Below the pieces are notes generated by a model that saw only the letters and a list, made by a program, of their open reading frames with translations, ran no database searches and had not been told where the DNA came from. A stretch of DNA of 64,000 nt. Source: Isoetes taiwanensis (lineage: Eukaryota > Streptophyta > Lycopodiopsida > Isoetales > Isoetaceae). The stretch spans positions 2,296,164-2,360,163 of the forward strand of contig JAJEKV010000053.1 in assembly GCA_021234155.1 (NCBI GenBank), given 5' to 3'. The translations under genes were made by a program, and so were the position numbers. Position 1 is the first letter of the stretch. Every line of letters starts with the position of its first letter. This document shows, piece by piece, positions 24,724 to 36,729 of the stretch.

Positions 24724-25367
24724 CTAGCAAAATCTTGAGAAAGGAATAGAAAGAGGTAATTCAACTAAGCACAAGATATTATCTGAAGGCTGAGAATTCT
24801 TCACGAACCTGACTAAACTAAGATTTGAAGGATCACTAAGATAATTCCCGGCTGTAATCTGATTGCAGGATGCGTCATTTCTTGTTGGTGGCTGGTCAAA
24901 CATGGTCGCTACAGTGCCACTGCTTGGAAGATGGCGCCATCTGTTGCTAGTCGCTGTCAAACAAGTGGTCGCTGCAGTGCCGTTGGAGTATCGCTCCACC
25001 AACTAGCAGCCCAGTCCAAATTCCCAAGTTCCCAAGTTCACCAATTCCCAAGTTCAAAAAGTAATGCAGACGTCCCAAAATCGTCCACCATGCCCAAAGA
25101 TAATCATCAATACACAATTGCTGTATTTTTCGTACCATGTCCATTCAACCAAAATATCATATTTTCAATGGTCAATGCATTACTTTATTTTGCCCCTTAT
25201 ATCCATACAATGTAAACGAGGTAGCAGTCTGCTACAAGAGGGCTGATCATATTTGCTGGAACAACTTTGAAGCTTGCATATCTGTAATAAACTGGATTGC
25301 ATGTAAACCTGGAATCAAATATTGTTCTAAGTCTGCTGCAACAAACCCATAATGCATATCTGCAAGC

Positions 25368-27529
25368 TTATAAATTGTTCTTCATCATATTTCCTTCGAC
25401 CAATTTCTCCAGGAATTTCTCTAATAGCTTATCAATTTTTGCTTGAAGGTTTCGCTCGCGAGAACGCTGTTCATCATTCCCAGAAACTTCTTCGTCTTCC
25501 AGAAATGGTTCTACTTCCATATGGTCCGTTCTCGAGACCAAACCACTAGATATGCGGGAATTGTGAATAATCTTCATAATGTCTTGAGTGAATGTCGCCT
25601 TTGCTGATTGCTCAATACATAAGTCCCCATTACTGAAAGAGTATAGAGTTCATAAGAAGAAAGAAAAACAACAATGAAAACATTCAAACTAGCAGTTTTG
25701 GCCTACCTTGGATCATCTGTCAAGTCAATCAAAGGTTTATTGATTTGAAACAATGCCACAGTGGAATGGAGTCTTACGCCATAAACATAGAACCCAATGG
25801 CGAAGATGACAACTACAGCTACAACAACAATTCCAACGACGTGCTTGCTGTAAATAAAATAGAGCACAAGCCTTCTAAGTCCCGAAAAAAAAAAGTCTAA
25901 CCTAGTAATCTAGGTCACATTTTTTCTGAGCATGATTAAACAATAGCAAGGCATTCTAAATATGGAAGAAAGATGACCTCTGTTATTGGACTTTAATCGG
26001 ATTAGTCTTATCATACTATTACCACGGTCGGCAACAAGCAGCATCCCAGAGCTATACACTAAAGTATAGTCACTGGAAAACTGGGCACTCTACCCAGGAC
26101 CATCGGCATGACTTGGACGCCTGTGTGACCCACCTGCAATTGTAGTCACTGCCATTACAATATACAATACTATTAAGTTTAAGATAGACTTAAACAAATA
26201 ACAGATTGTAAAGATATGAAAACTCGTTCATTGGCAGGTCACCAAATGCCAACAAATACATCAATAGAACACTTACCAATATCGTTAGAAATTTTTCGGA
26301 TCGCGTAATTTTCGATGTCAGCAACATAGGTATTGTTCTCATCGTCCATAACGAAAGCTACACGGATGAAAATATAGAGCTTCACTGATATCGCCATCCA
26401 TGTAGCCTGCTTGGCCAGAGGAATTTCCGGAAAAGAGGTTATTGCTCTTGCCTGCAAAATAAAGAGTTGCATTTTCAATAAAATGAAAAGAAGTTTCGGT
26501 TGTTAAAAAACAAAAAGTATATCGGTAATGTTATTTATGATTTGTAGACAAGCAAAATCAGCACTTACTTTCTGTGAAGAGATACGATAGTTTCCATATT
26601 TTATTGTGATGTGTGTCAAGCGCTAGAAAATCGCCCTATGTATAAGACAAAATGGCGTCGAAGCTGCCATTGAGCACTGTCGAAACTGAATAACCAGCTT
26701 TCAATTTTCTTCCATCGCCGCTGCTACATGATATATTTAACAAAATTTAGACACATTTAAATCTAATGGATATACTTCAAGGATGCCATAATAAGATTGT
26801 ATATAACTCTTATTGATTTTAATAATTTTATCAGTTTATCTTTAAAGTAGAAGTATGATGGTTATTAAGGCATAAAATTAATAATTCTTCAATTCAATCT
26901 ATTTATAATTAAAGTTTTTGAGATAAAAAGACACATACATGATTAAAATATTGTCTTTTCAAAATATTCAAAAGAAGTTTTAGGTTGAAATTAATAAATT
27001 CATTATGCTTATGTTCTGATAAGAGAAAAATGAATAATTTATTATTGATTATTTCTTCAATAAAATCTATTTCATCAACAATAAACTATTCAAAAACTTG
27101 TTCTTAAAGCATAAACTTTATCATTTCAGAACCTTCCACCTAAAACTTTTTTTTTTAATATTTTAAAAAATGATAAGATTTTGTACATTGTGTAATCCTC
27201 ATAATAATCTTAAATCAATCTCTTATCAAACTATCAGGTTTCATTTACAAATTATCCGGATTGCCAAATTTTAAACTTATTAAATCATTAAAAATGGAAA
27301 TTTTATAATTCTAAATCAATTCAATTGAACTTAGTTTAGAAAGCAATTTTATGCGTTGAAAACTTTAAACTAAGAAATTATTTAAATTAAGAAGAGTTAA
27401 ACTATAAATATAATTTTATAAGGCCATCCTTGAAGTGCTATCTATTAAATCTGAATAAGTCTAGGTTTTGTTGAATATGTCATTTACCTTGAAATGTAGT
27501 AGGAAGAGGAAGATCGCTAGCAGCGCCAT
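25368..27529 (-). CDS. NHL-repeat, single-pass membrane protein (six exons)
   Basis: Exon 1 (27488-27529) encodes MALLAIFLFLLHFK, a signal-peptide core. Exon 2 (26571-26720) and exon 3 (26277-26451) carry beta-propeller segments, with LDTHHNKIWKLS, then SGQAGYMDGDISEAL and the NHL core DDENNTYVADIENYAIRKIS. Exon 4 (from 26148) has TTIAGG and LLVADRGNSMIRLIRL, another NHL repeat. Exon 5 (ends 25707) is a transmembrane helix (GIVVVAVVVIFAIGFYVYG). Exon 6 (25368-25632) is an acidic coiled-coil tail with KIDKLLEKFLEKLVEGN. Donor and acceptor sites are GT-AG throughout. This matches plant NHL-domain proteins with an extracellular propeller; a precise function is not known. Exon 1/2 phase and a base near 26375 do not fit, so at least one base seems missing. 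Confidence 0.75.
26724..27486. mobile_element. Diverged MITE filling intron 1 of the NHL gene
   Basis: About 760 bp of AT-rich DNA similar along its length to the MITE at 23992-24723 (shared words such as TTTAACAAAATTT, TTTATCTTTA, GAATAAGTC and the end TGTTGAATATGTCATT). It is much more diverged than the two duplicated copies, so it is an older insertion. Its two ends coincide, within a few bases, with the predicted splice sites of intron 1 of the NHL-repeat gene. Confidence 0.7.
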
Positions 27530-28000
27530 ATAGTCCTAAACAGGCATACATTAGGTTGATGAACAACGAAACAGTTATATTAAGTTAAGGCTAATATAAT
27601 GGACGTCAAAATAAAAAGCTGCAGAATCAGATAATTAAGACAAAAATTCTACCCAAGCTTTCACTGTCCAAAATTCTCTATCAATACTCCAAAACTGATG
27701 TTATTACCTCTGGAGTTATTTGAGGTCCAAAATTCATCTAAAATCATTGAACATTCCTGCAACCAAAATTCTTTAGGATGGACATCCCTTTATCATACCT
27801 TATAAAAAAAAAACTTATTAGCTAAGCTAGAAAGCAAAAAGAAACAACCCATACAACCAAAGAACTTTATATGTTTCTTTTGGTTATAGGATGTGCTCTT
27901 TTCTTTGCCTTCTTGATTATCCATCTCCTATTGACGTGTGGAATCTGCATTCTTGATTTCTAGATTCATCTTTCATTGTGTTGTTGCTAGAGAGACATGA
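27530..28000. promoter_or_regulatory. Probable NHL gene 5' flank, interrupted by the gypsy element
   Basis: This is the sequence between the NHL start codon and the upstream retrotransposon insertion. It is AT-rich and without frames. Promoter function is inferred from position only. The gypsy 5' LTR begins 476 bp upstream of the ATG, so any more distal elements of this promoter are now 12 kb away. Confidence 0.35.
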
Positions 28001-28005
28001 GTATG
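28001..28005. repeat. Target site duplication GTATG (left)
   Basis: The five bases GTATG precede the TGTGACG start of the 5' LTR and are repeated directly after the ACGTCACA end of the 3' LTR (39834-39838). Confidence 0.95.
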
Positions 28006-29595
28006 TGTGACGTTCCAACATAATATACGCCCCGAATACGTATATTATATTGCCACGTCACCCGTACATGTCACGGATGACATGTACTTGCGAGACGTAT
28101 AGGGTTGCACCTAGGGGGCAAGGGTTGCACCTAGGGGGCAACATTGAATGTTGTGCATGTTAAATAAACATACACAATTAATAACCCCATGGACCCCATT
28201 GCCAAATGGCTAAATCCCATTTGGCCAATATCTAACCTAACCCTAAGGATTTCTATAAAAGGGCTTTCCCCTTAAACCCTAAACCTTTCTTCTCTTTGCA
28301 TTTTAGGGTTTTTCCTAGAGCTCCTTTCCTCTCTCGAGTTCAGGGTTCTCTTGAGCCATTTCGCCAAGTATGGACTTCAATCCGCATTCTTGAAGCTCGG
28401 AAAGCGGATTTGCTGCCACATCGATTAGCGGCCATCTTGACAAGATCGGGGAGCATGGGCGCCTTCCGGGTCGGGGCGGGTCAAGGAGGCGGTATCTAGT
28501 TGTTACGTTGTGCAAAGCCGCCTTTGGACAAGGCAATAGGCTGGTTTAGTATGTTAGATCAACTCTAGAGGCCTTATAGATCCCGAGATCATAAGCCCTA
28601 ACTAAGGAACCTAACTCATTGTTTAGGTAGATAGATTAGATGATATTCTCTATTTAGGTTCTGTGATGTTGTATGTATTTCACTCTTGTGATCTCCATGT
28701 ATTGGGAAGGGGTAGAGACCTAAAAGGCTCATTAGTAGCGATGATCCTAGGTAGCACCACTAGTTCCCAATTATATGCCTGCCCGTGCGAGCCCACCCAG
28801 GGTGAAGGGGCTAGGCGGTTGATAAGGAGGAACTTGTCTCATCACGGTTGACCCCCTCTGGTAGTAAGGCCTATCGGGGTCTCTGCGCAGGCTAGGCTTA
28901 ATGGCTTGTCCTTTGCGTGTGGGCAGGCATGAGCTCGACACTCGTGGGGTGGTGGATATGACCTTCCGGTGAGTTCAAGTCGAATGCGGGCAATGGCCCT
29001 CTAGCCTTTGTGATGAGCATGGATGCCTGCGGAGGAGAGGCAACTCTCTTCTGCCTCATGGGGGCTGGGGAGATGCAACCCGATGGTAGTAGCCCCTCTC
29101 GGCTATTCACGGCCGGGCCCGCTACGGTCAAGTCCCAACACTTTTCACCTACTCTCGCAAAGTGTGCATGGGAGGGGCGGATGGAGTGGACTACCCTAAG
29201 CCATGTTCTATGCCCAGCCAATCCATTGCCATGAATTACATGCGCAATGAACTCACGGAGACCCTAGCCGTCGAGTCATCCCCTTGAGTCCGAGCCACGG
29301 GTAGGATCTCCCCTTGTTATTGTTGCTATGAAGGTATTGTTATCTACGTGATATTGCTATCTCTATGGTGATTGTATTTGTTTCTTTATTGGTTGTGCTC
29401 ACGTTTGTTTATTCACGCTTCCATATAGGTCGACCCCGATGGAAGGCGGGTGAATGACACATCCATTCTTCCCTTGCTGGCTCATCCCGATGGGAGTGGA
29501 GTCAGGTGGATGGCCCCTGTCAGTGTAGCTGCCAGGGGGAATGCTCCTCCTTCGAATACGATGTGGGCATCGTATAAGGAGTAGGGGACGTCACA
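28006..29595 (+). repeat. 5' LTR
   Basis: A 1590 bp LTR, nearly identical to the 3' LTR apart from small indels and C/G changes. It contains three short perfect hairpins: TAATATACG with CGTATATTA (28021-28047), GTACATGTCA with TGACATGTAC (28064-28087) and GCCAAATGG with CCATTTGGC (28201-28225). A 20-bp direct duplication around GGTTGCACCTAGGGGGCAA lies at about 28104-28141. A TATA box (28254-28261) and a telo-box-like AAACCCTAA follow. The 3' half is GC-richer and shows no credible gene. Confidence 0.95.
28254..28261 (+). promoter_or_regulatory. TATA box of the 5' LTR promoter
   Basis: TATAAAAG lies about 250 bp into the LTR, followed 20 bp later by a pyrimidine/AAACCCTAA stretch. This fits a core promoter with the transcript starting near 28285-28290, which would define the U3/R boundary. 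The start site itself is inferred. Confidence 0.65.
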
Positions 29596-29596
29596 G

Positions 29597-29608
29597 TGGT
29601 ATCAGAGC
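29597..29608 (+). other. Primer binding site (tRNA-iMet)
   Basis: TGGTATCAGAGC begins one base after the end of the 5' LTR. It is the standard complement of the 3' end of plant initiator methionine tRNA, used to prime minus-strand DNA synthesis. Confidence 0.95.
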
Positions 29609-29809
29609 ATGATCTTGGTAGACCAGGATCGAGCACTGACCATTTTCCTTAGGACTAACAGTAGACTTCCAGTCTTGGGAACAACCTCCCAAGCAAGAAC
29701 CTCGAAAATTGGGAAAAATTTTTCCAAATTGTAGTGCAGCAATAGGTTAATGCTAAGAGTAGTGCTAAGTTTTAGCAAAAACCCAACCTAAAATGGCCAA
29801 AAAGAGGTG

Positions 29810-31128
29810 ACCCCTCACAGAGTGCGCCCAGACCAATTTGGTTTGCAAACCGATTCGACCCTGGCGCACTGTGTGAGTGGTGAACCCATGTTGACCTAGT
29901 TAGATGTATAATTTAGCTAAACTAATGGTGCAGTTCAGCTTATCTCCTTGATTCTAGCTAGTTTTGCATATTATAACACTAAGAAACCCCTTGTAAATTG
30001 AAAATTGGACCCCAAAAAGAGGTGACCCCTCACAGAGTGCGCCCAGACCAATTTGGTTTGCAAACCAATTCGACCCTGGCGCACTGTGTGAGTGGTCAAA
30101 ACTTTGAACCTTCGTAACTTGAGTTATACAGCTCCAAATCGCCTGAAATTTGTTGCGTTAGGCTAAAAGTATTATAATCCTCCTCAAAATGACCAAAATA
30201 GGTCAAACCCTAAATTCTGTCTCCCAAACTATAGTTTATTTAGAAATAGAAGCAATAGCTTTTAAGGTACAAGGCTAGAGCCACAGAAGGGCAAGGAGCA
30301 CGACTTTTGAAGACATTGAAGACCCAGGCGACCCAAGAGAGGAAGCACTATGGCAAACACCTCTACAAACGAAGCGAGCAGTACAGGGCACAACCGACCT
30401 ATCAACAATCTTCATCGAATGGAAGACATACGTTAATCATCTGCATGAAGAACCTTCTCGACTATCAAGAACTTCGGGTGCAACATCCACGAGCTCTCGT
30501 GAAAAGAAGATTGCTAGTTTATTGTAAATATAAATTTATGTTTTGATCATGTTAATGTGTTAAATCAGTGTAAGTAGAATGTGTTACTAAGTTACAGGTT
30601 GGAATTAACAAAGTTGGAGCAAAACTCAGTGTTTTTGGCCCCACCCCTCACAGAGTGCGCCCAGGCCACTTAGGATTATATTCCTAACTGCCTCTCGCGC
30701 ACTGTGTGAGTGGTCGAGCACTGATCTATGCCAAAACTTGTCCAAATGCAGAAAGTAAGCACACCATTCGACTCAGCTCACCATAATTAGTAGGATTTGA
30801 ACCCTAGTTTGTAGAAATTGCCCAACCCTAACTCACATGGAGCCCCACCCCTCGCAGAGTGCGCCCAGACCAATTCGATTTGCAAACCGATTAGGCCAGG
30901 CGCCTTTGTGTGAGTGGTCGACCCCAAATCTGGGCCAAAACTTATCCAAATGAAGCAAGTAAGGGCTCAATCCGACCCTATCTCGGCCGAGATATCTGCG
31001 GGGATTTCACCCTTAATTTGCATGTTTGGCATCATCCTCGACCCAAATAGGGCCCCACCCCTCACAGAGTGCGCCCAGGCCACTTAGGATCATATTCCTA
31101 ACTGCCTCTCGCGCACTGTGTGAGTGGT
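29810..31128 (+). repeat. Five 72-bp hairpin repeats in the retrotransposon leader
   Basis: Units at 29810-29881, 30025-30096, 30643-30714, 30847-30918 and 31057-31128 are each exactly 72 bp. The 5' arm ACCCCTCACAGAGTGCGCC pairs with the 3' arm GGCGCACTGTGTGAGTGGT at 17 of 19 positions. Inside there are two alternatives. Type A (units 1, 2, 4) has a central GGTTTGCAAACC palindrome. Type B (units 3, 5) has TTAGGA pairing with TCCTAA. Both inner sequences form a stem although they are unrelated. Units lie in larger ~205-215 bp repeats with diverged spacers; the gap between units 2 and 3 is longer. They lie between the primer site and the coding region, so they would be in the genomic RNA leader. 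Confidence 0.9.
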
Positions 31129-31379
31129 CACACCAAAATTGCTCCAATTTGTCCACACTTTCCCCAAATTAGATAGAATTTGTTGCAATAGGATCCTTAG
31201 AATGTACTCTTTAGCTTGATTAGCTTGTCTTGTGCTTAGCAATACCTTAGAACCCTAGATTTTCCTTTATCCAATTTTTTTTCTAAAATTATGGTTTTGC
31301 CTATAAGTAGACCACAACCCTCATTTGCATCCTACACCTTTGCTCCTCGCCTCCAAGCCGATTTTTTTTTTCCCGAGGC

Positions 31380-34300
31380 TCCTTCATCTGTTTGATATCC
31401 CCAAGCTCTAGCATCATGGCAACCATCAATGCTATTCCCTATTTTACCGGACATCATGGCTGAGTTCCATGCAAAGATAGGTCCTTCTCTAGTAGAACTT
31501 CCCCCTTGCATAGGATACTTTAGGACAGCCTTAAGATAGACAAATACCTAGAAAATATGGCCAGCCGCTTGCCCAATCATATGTCCGTAGCTGTAGCAAT
31601 TTTTCTATTCCATAGAGCCCAAACCCGGATAGGGAGAGCCATCTCGCCCAACCCCTAGAGCTCGAGCCTATGGCCATGGCGGCCAGGTGAAGAAGAGCGA
31701 TGCTTCTCGAGTCTGAGGAGGCAAAGCAGGAGGAAGATGAAGGGCGTGGGTGGGGCGAGAGGACATCCCATGACGTCGACCCGGCACAAGAAAGGCGACA
31801 AGCCCGGGCGGGAACTTCAAAGCTTTGAAGAGGGGCTGAGAACCCGCTTGAACAACTCCACCACTTGGGCTAGGCATCACAAGCTTAATTCCGGTAATCA
31901 TCCAAGGAACCGTGCCTGCTGCCGCGACATCAAGAACCCCCTCCTCCCCCGAGTGCAGGGCCGGGGGCTCACAGGATAAACGGGCTCCCTACATCTCCCT
32001 CGTCAGCAAGCCCCGGACCTCGGTGACTTCATCGACCGGGAAACGCCAAAATTTCACATCGGCATAAGGGGAGGCTCGAGGCGTACAGCCCGGACATCGG
32101 CGGACATAAAGCCTACACGGCATCGGGCGGATGATGGGACAACAGAGTTACCGCGAGAGGAGTTCATAGCGATCCACGACCCCCGGATGGAAATCGGAGG
32201 AAAAACAATGAGTGCGCTCCTACCCGGCACCTCGGCCGGCGGCACCGGTCGAGAGCGGGATAGAGAGCGGTATCAGCGTAACATCTCCTAAGTTCATGTT
32301 GGCGACTACTGGGAGATGATAGCATTACCGTGGGCGAATAACCCGGAAGACATAGGGCTGCAATCAAACCCGAGAGAGGAGGCGGAGGGAAAGCCGCGAC
32401 AAATGGCGAAGGAGCCGACCTAGCCAACAACCCGAGACCACTCAAAGCGCAACTCAAAAGAGTGATGGCATGTGCAATGGAGATGACAACAATTCCGGGC
32501 ATAGGGGAAGCATCTCACAGCGAAGATTCAAAGACATGCAACAATGCCCCATTTGCAACAACCAAGTGATGGTACTCAAGCGATCAATGCTACGCATCTC
32601 AAAGCGACACTCCACATGACGGTAAACACATTAAGGAGGAGCATTTTCAACTCAAGGGTTCACATCGAGCAACGTTCTCCATGACTTGGGATAACGACCT
32701 CAAATCACACCACGAAGGTCAACTTCTGATCTCAACACCTCAAAGGAGGAACCCCCGAGTAGAACAAAGGAAGATGCAGCAAAACCGAACAATCAAAGCG
32801 TGATTGGAGGAGGGAAAATCCTAAAAGTATACACAATTAAGCATATGCTCTTCTATAAATTAGAAAAGTGGATGAATTAAAATCCCAGTATAATTATATA
32901 TATATATATATGTCTATCATAAATATCGGGAGCTAACACATAGTACAAAATTAGGATCATGTTTTAGGGTTTAGTGTTTGCATCAAGAAACTCCATCGCT
33001 TGGTGCCAAAGGATGAAGTAAAAGAACCACATGTATAGCCAAGAGCAAGTGCTCAAATGGAAGAGCAAATATAGGAGAGAGGCGACCCGAGCTCAAGCCA
33101 AGCTTCAACTCGGACACTTGCCAAGTGGCCTCAAGTAGAAGATCGCTCGTCCAGCACAATGTCAAGATGAGAGATAACGCCAGTCATGTCAAGATCTCTA
33201 GCGCCGCACCATCTAGGTTTTGCACGACGACATCTTCGGGATGCAACTCTACCTCTTGTAGCAGCAGCAACACTAACGACACGAGTGTCCTCAACAAATG
33301 AAGGAGGAGCGAACACACATCTTGAAACTACGACAAAGACCTCAAGCCAATAGACATCGAGGAATTCCTTGGGACAACTTCGACATCAACGAACCAACTA
33401 AGGAGGCAACCTTCGGCGACCATAATTCTACCTTGTATGGTGATGTTTGTAACATGCACACCCGGATGGAGATACACTTAAGAAAGGCACAACAATGGGT
33501 TATGTCTATGCTCATTCAACAACTAGGTGATGGCTTCGTCAAGTACTCCTGCCAACAATTAGAAGACAAGAAGCCCAACTTATCTCCGACACGAGGGACC
33601 TCAACGCCCAAGATAGAAGCATTCGACACCTTAACGACAAGGACAGCAACCAAAGCACCTTCGACAAAAAGAGAGTTCAAGACATTAGCCGGGCTATTCA
33701 AGGACACGAGCAGGTCTAGGGCAGAAAGTACTTCAACTCAAGGGTCAATCTACGCAGATATAAGAGTACATCATCCCCGACAGCAAACCAATCATGGAGA
33801 AGAGTCATGAGGCTTTACTCACCAGGAAGATGCACATGTATTGAGGGACAATGGCCATAAACCAGAAGACGAAGGAGTGCTAGTACTTCCACGAGCTCCT
33901 TAGATGCAACATGAGGTCCAAAACGGTGGAGCATGATCAAGTGCAACTAGAAGGCAGCATAGCAACGAAGATCGTGATAACGTCTAAGCCATCACATTGA
34001 GGAGATCAAACAGGTACGATGAGAAGCTCGATGGAGAAGCGAATAGGAGAACCGAGCCAAAGAATCGACGAATCAGCTAGAACCTCACAAAGCTACGACA
34101 CTCGCATGCAACTTCGTGAACCCAAGGATCGACAATTCGAAAGGCAACTGATGAAGAGAACAACTCCTTAATTACGAGTCTAGCCAAAGAGGCCTCAAAG
34201 ATCTTGATCTTGGACATTGTGAAGGGGAAGCAATTATTGCCCAAGAACAACATTAAGAAGTAGACCCAGAATGCTGAAGCATCAACGACCATCACATCCT

Positions 34301-36700
34301 TAGTTAGCATGTGAAGCGACCGGAAGCAAGTTGTGCGCAGCCGGCGGACATTGGAGAGCTCAAAAAATATCAAAGAGTCTACCAATCGAGCCGCGAGCTG
34401 ACATATAAATAGGAGGATATAGATCTTCAACACCAGCGCACTAGGAGGAACATCGACAACAACGCCATGGATGCGTGTGCACCTCGAGGGGAGATACCAA
34501 AGGAGCCTAATAGCTTTAATAGTATTTGTAATCATAATAGTGTAAGCTATATGACTTGCATGCATATTTCCCTTTGTTATTTCCTCTCTCTCTCGGTATA
34601 ACGGATCAAAGAAAAGAGATCTTGGGACAATTGGAAGGCGTGAAGCGAGCAACATCCTCAACACTTGTCTGTCAACACGCTACAGGACTCGAAGGATGGA
34701 GTTAGCACAATAAGATCGGATCTAGAGGCATCTTTTAGCCGCCAAGATGTTTCTCAACGAAACCACCTTCCGGGCTTTTGGGAAGTAACATAGAAGATTT
34801 CAAGTGGTCAACTTCATGCCATCAAAACCACCAACAATGGGAAGCCTCTACATCGAGGAAAGTTGACCTCTACATCGAGGAGGAGCCGGAGTCTCGAGCA
34901 ACTTCGAAGAAACGTTACCCTCAAGAAGGCGGCGAGTGGATGAGCTGCGAGCAAGATTGAGGCTTATGGATGGCGACATCCATAATGGGAGTGGAAGGCA
35001 TTTCTAGATTTTCTCATGAAGGGATTGCCCCAAGTTGAGCTAAGTGTCAACGATTGGGAAGGAAATGCATAGGAGTAACTAAAATTATACATGATTGTTA
35101 ACGGACATCCAACATATTGAAACCACTTGGTGAGACCCGATCACCTCGCTAAGAAGGAATCATTACTAGGATAATTGTTGACCATGTATAAAACTAGTAC
35201 CTCCAAGGAATAATCAATCGAATGAAAAGAAGTAATCTAACAAGTCCGGCCAACTTGTTATGATGACATCAATTCAATTGATAGGAATATTCCAAGAGAG
35301 TAAATAACTAAGAAAAGGGGGATATTTAGAATATAAAATTAAATAGCACATGAAAGGCACATCGAGAAATAAGAAACATATTAATCACATAGTCTCTTGA
35401 GGCAAAAAGAATTGTCATGATAATAAAACCTTGCAATTTAGAATTGTTCTAAATAATTCAATAACTCATTGCTTAGGGATAGATATGTTACATGATGGCT
35501 GCATCCATCATAGATGATTAAATATGTTAGCTAAGGCTAGTAAATTAATGTGTTAGATAAGAAGCATATAACCTCTTAAGGTAAATAGAATAGCTAAGAT
35601 GTTATGACAACATCAATTAAGGGGATAGGATACATTGAGGTGTAGGACCACTTTCTTATGAAGAAAGTGGGGAAGGCTCAATCTTAGGACTGAACCTACC
35701 TACATCTTAGGGGTTGAATCATGCATCCAATTAGTTCGACCCCTTAGAATAGAGTTCCTTTCGCAAGTAGCCAAAGCACAAAGAGCGTAAGATGGATAGA
35801 TGCTTAATGTCTATGTGTCCTTCAAAGATGCAAGATTAATCGCGGTAACCAACCTGCACCAAAGCGGGGGCGAATCAATGGAAGCAATGCAGCGGCCAAG
35901 TCGTCTCCAAATTAGTCGACACCCGCTCAATGGGGAGATGTATTCTAACCTTATGGCGGTGCGACAACTAAGGTGGGGAGAGGCTTTGCATAAATTTCTT
36001 ACGCCATGATCTATTGTTTGCATTACATCTAGGAATGAGCTAGTAGCCTAGCTCTTAATTAAATTATTCAGGGTTGTCAACCCCATATAACTACATAAAT
36101 TATATAATCTTAAATATGTTATCATGCAGGGCATCGATAGCACTCCATGATGGCATGTATCATAAGCTTTAATGCCTTGTTGATAAATTATATGTTCATA
36201 ATAGCTGCATAGATAGTTTTATCTTGTGTAGATATCTCGATGTCGAGATAAAAGTAAGATAATAATTACATAAAATCTTAGTTAAACCTTAGCAAGGGAT
36301 GTAATTCCTTCCAAAGGCATTTAAGTAACTTTCATAGGATCTTGACAAATATAATAAGAATTTGTCTATCTTTCCATAAGTATAGCAAATATAAAGTATA
36401 TATACATGTAAGGTTGATACATCACCAACCAAGTAGCGGCGAGAGTCATACGCTCAACACTTGGATCCGATGATATAAATCCTAGCCATATGATAAACAA
36501 TTAAAATACGTTTCAAACTAAGTATGGCATCGATAATCGTTATGATGACATATCTTAAAAGTCATAAAAGTTATCATATAATAGTTAGTTAAATATAATA
36601 CTATTGGAAGCAATATATCAATACTACTATAATGCTATTACCGTAAGGTAATTAATATAATTGCATGCATTAGGGAAGTCCAGCGAGGATCATCACGGGG
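31380..36700 (+). pseudogene. Degenerate internal region of the gypsy element (gag/pol position)
   Basis: This should hold gag, protease, RT and RNase H. A possible gag start is an ATG at 31416 (MATINAIPYF), which reaches a stop within about 15 codons. Coding-like stretches with changing frames follow: 31737-31979; about 31990-32230 with FIDRETPKFHIG and DPRMEIGGKTMSALLPG; and 33298-33810 with WDNFDINEPTKEATFGDH. None matches a protease, RT or RNase H motif that I can identify. A (TA)n run lies at 32893-32912. Between 35000 and 36700 the sequence is AT-rich without coding signal. Confidence 0.45.
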
Positions 36701-36729
36701 TCCAAGGCGTAATGTTTATTTAAGGCGTT

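Larger units (their letters stand above)
17606..26285. repeat. Segmental duplication, copy B
   Basis: This is the second direct copy of the ~9 kb segment at 1-9161, about 17 kb downstream. Reading frames are better preserved here; for example the copia YVDD box and the NHL exons are open in B and broken in A. On its right the copy continues into the upstream exons of the NHL gene, so B looks like the parental arrangement and A the derived one. That direction is an inference from gene continuity. Confidence 0.9.

Noticed and set aside
28254-28300. Telomeric repeat (AAACCCTAA words in the LTR)
   Set aside because: Only one or two words occur; this fits a telo-box promoter element, not an interstitial telomere.
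29810-31128. CRISPR-like array
   Set aside because: Repeat spacing is irregular (204-618 bp), spacers are related to one another, and the context is a plant retrotransposon.
34077-34664. 195-codon minus-strand frame inside the gypsy element
   Set aside because: Antisense to the element, no motif, leucine/serine-rich shadow of charged sense sequence.
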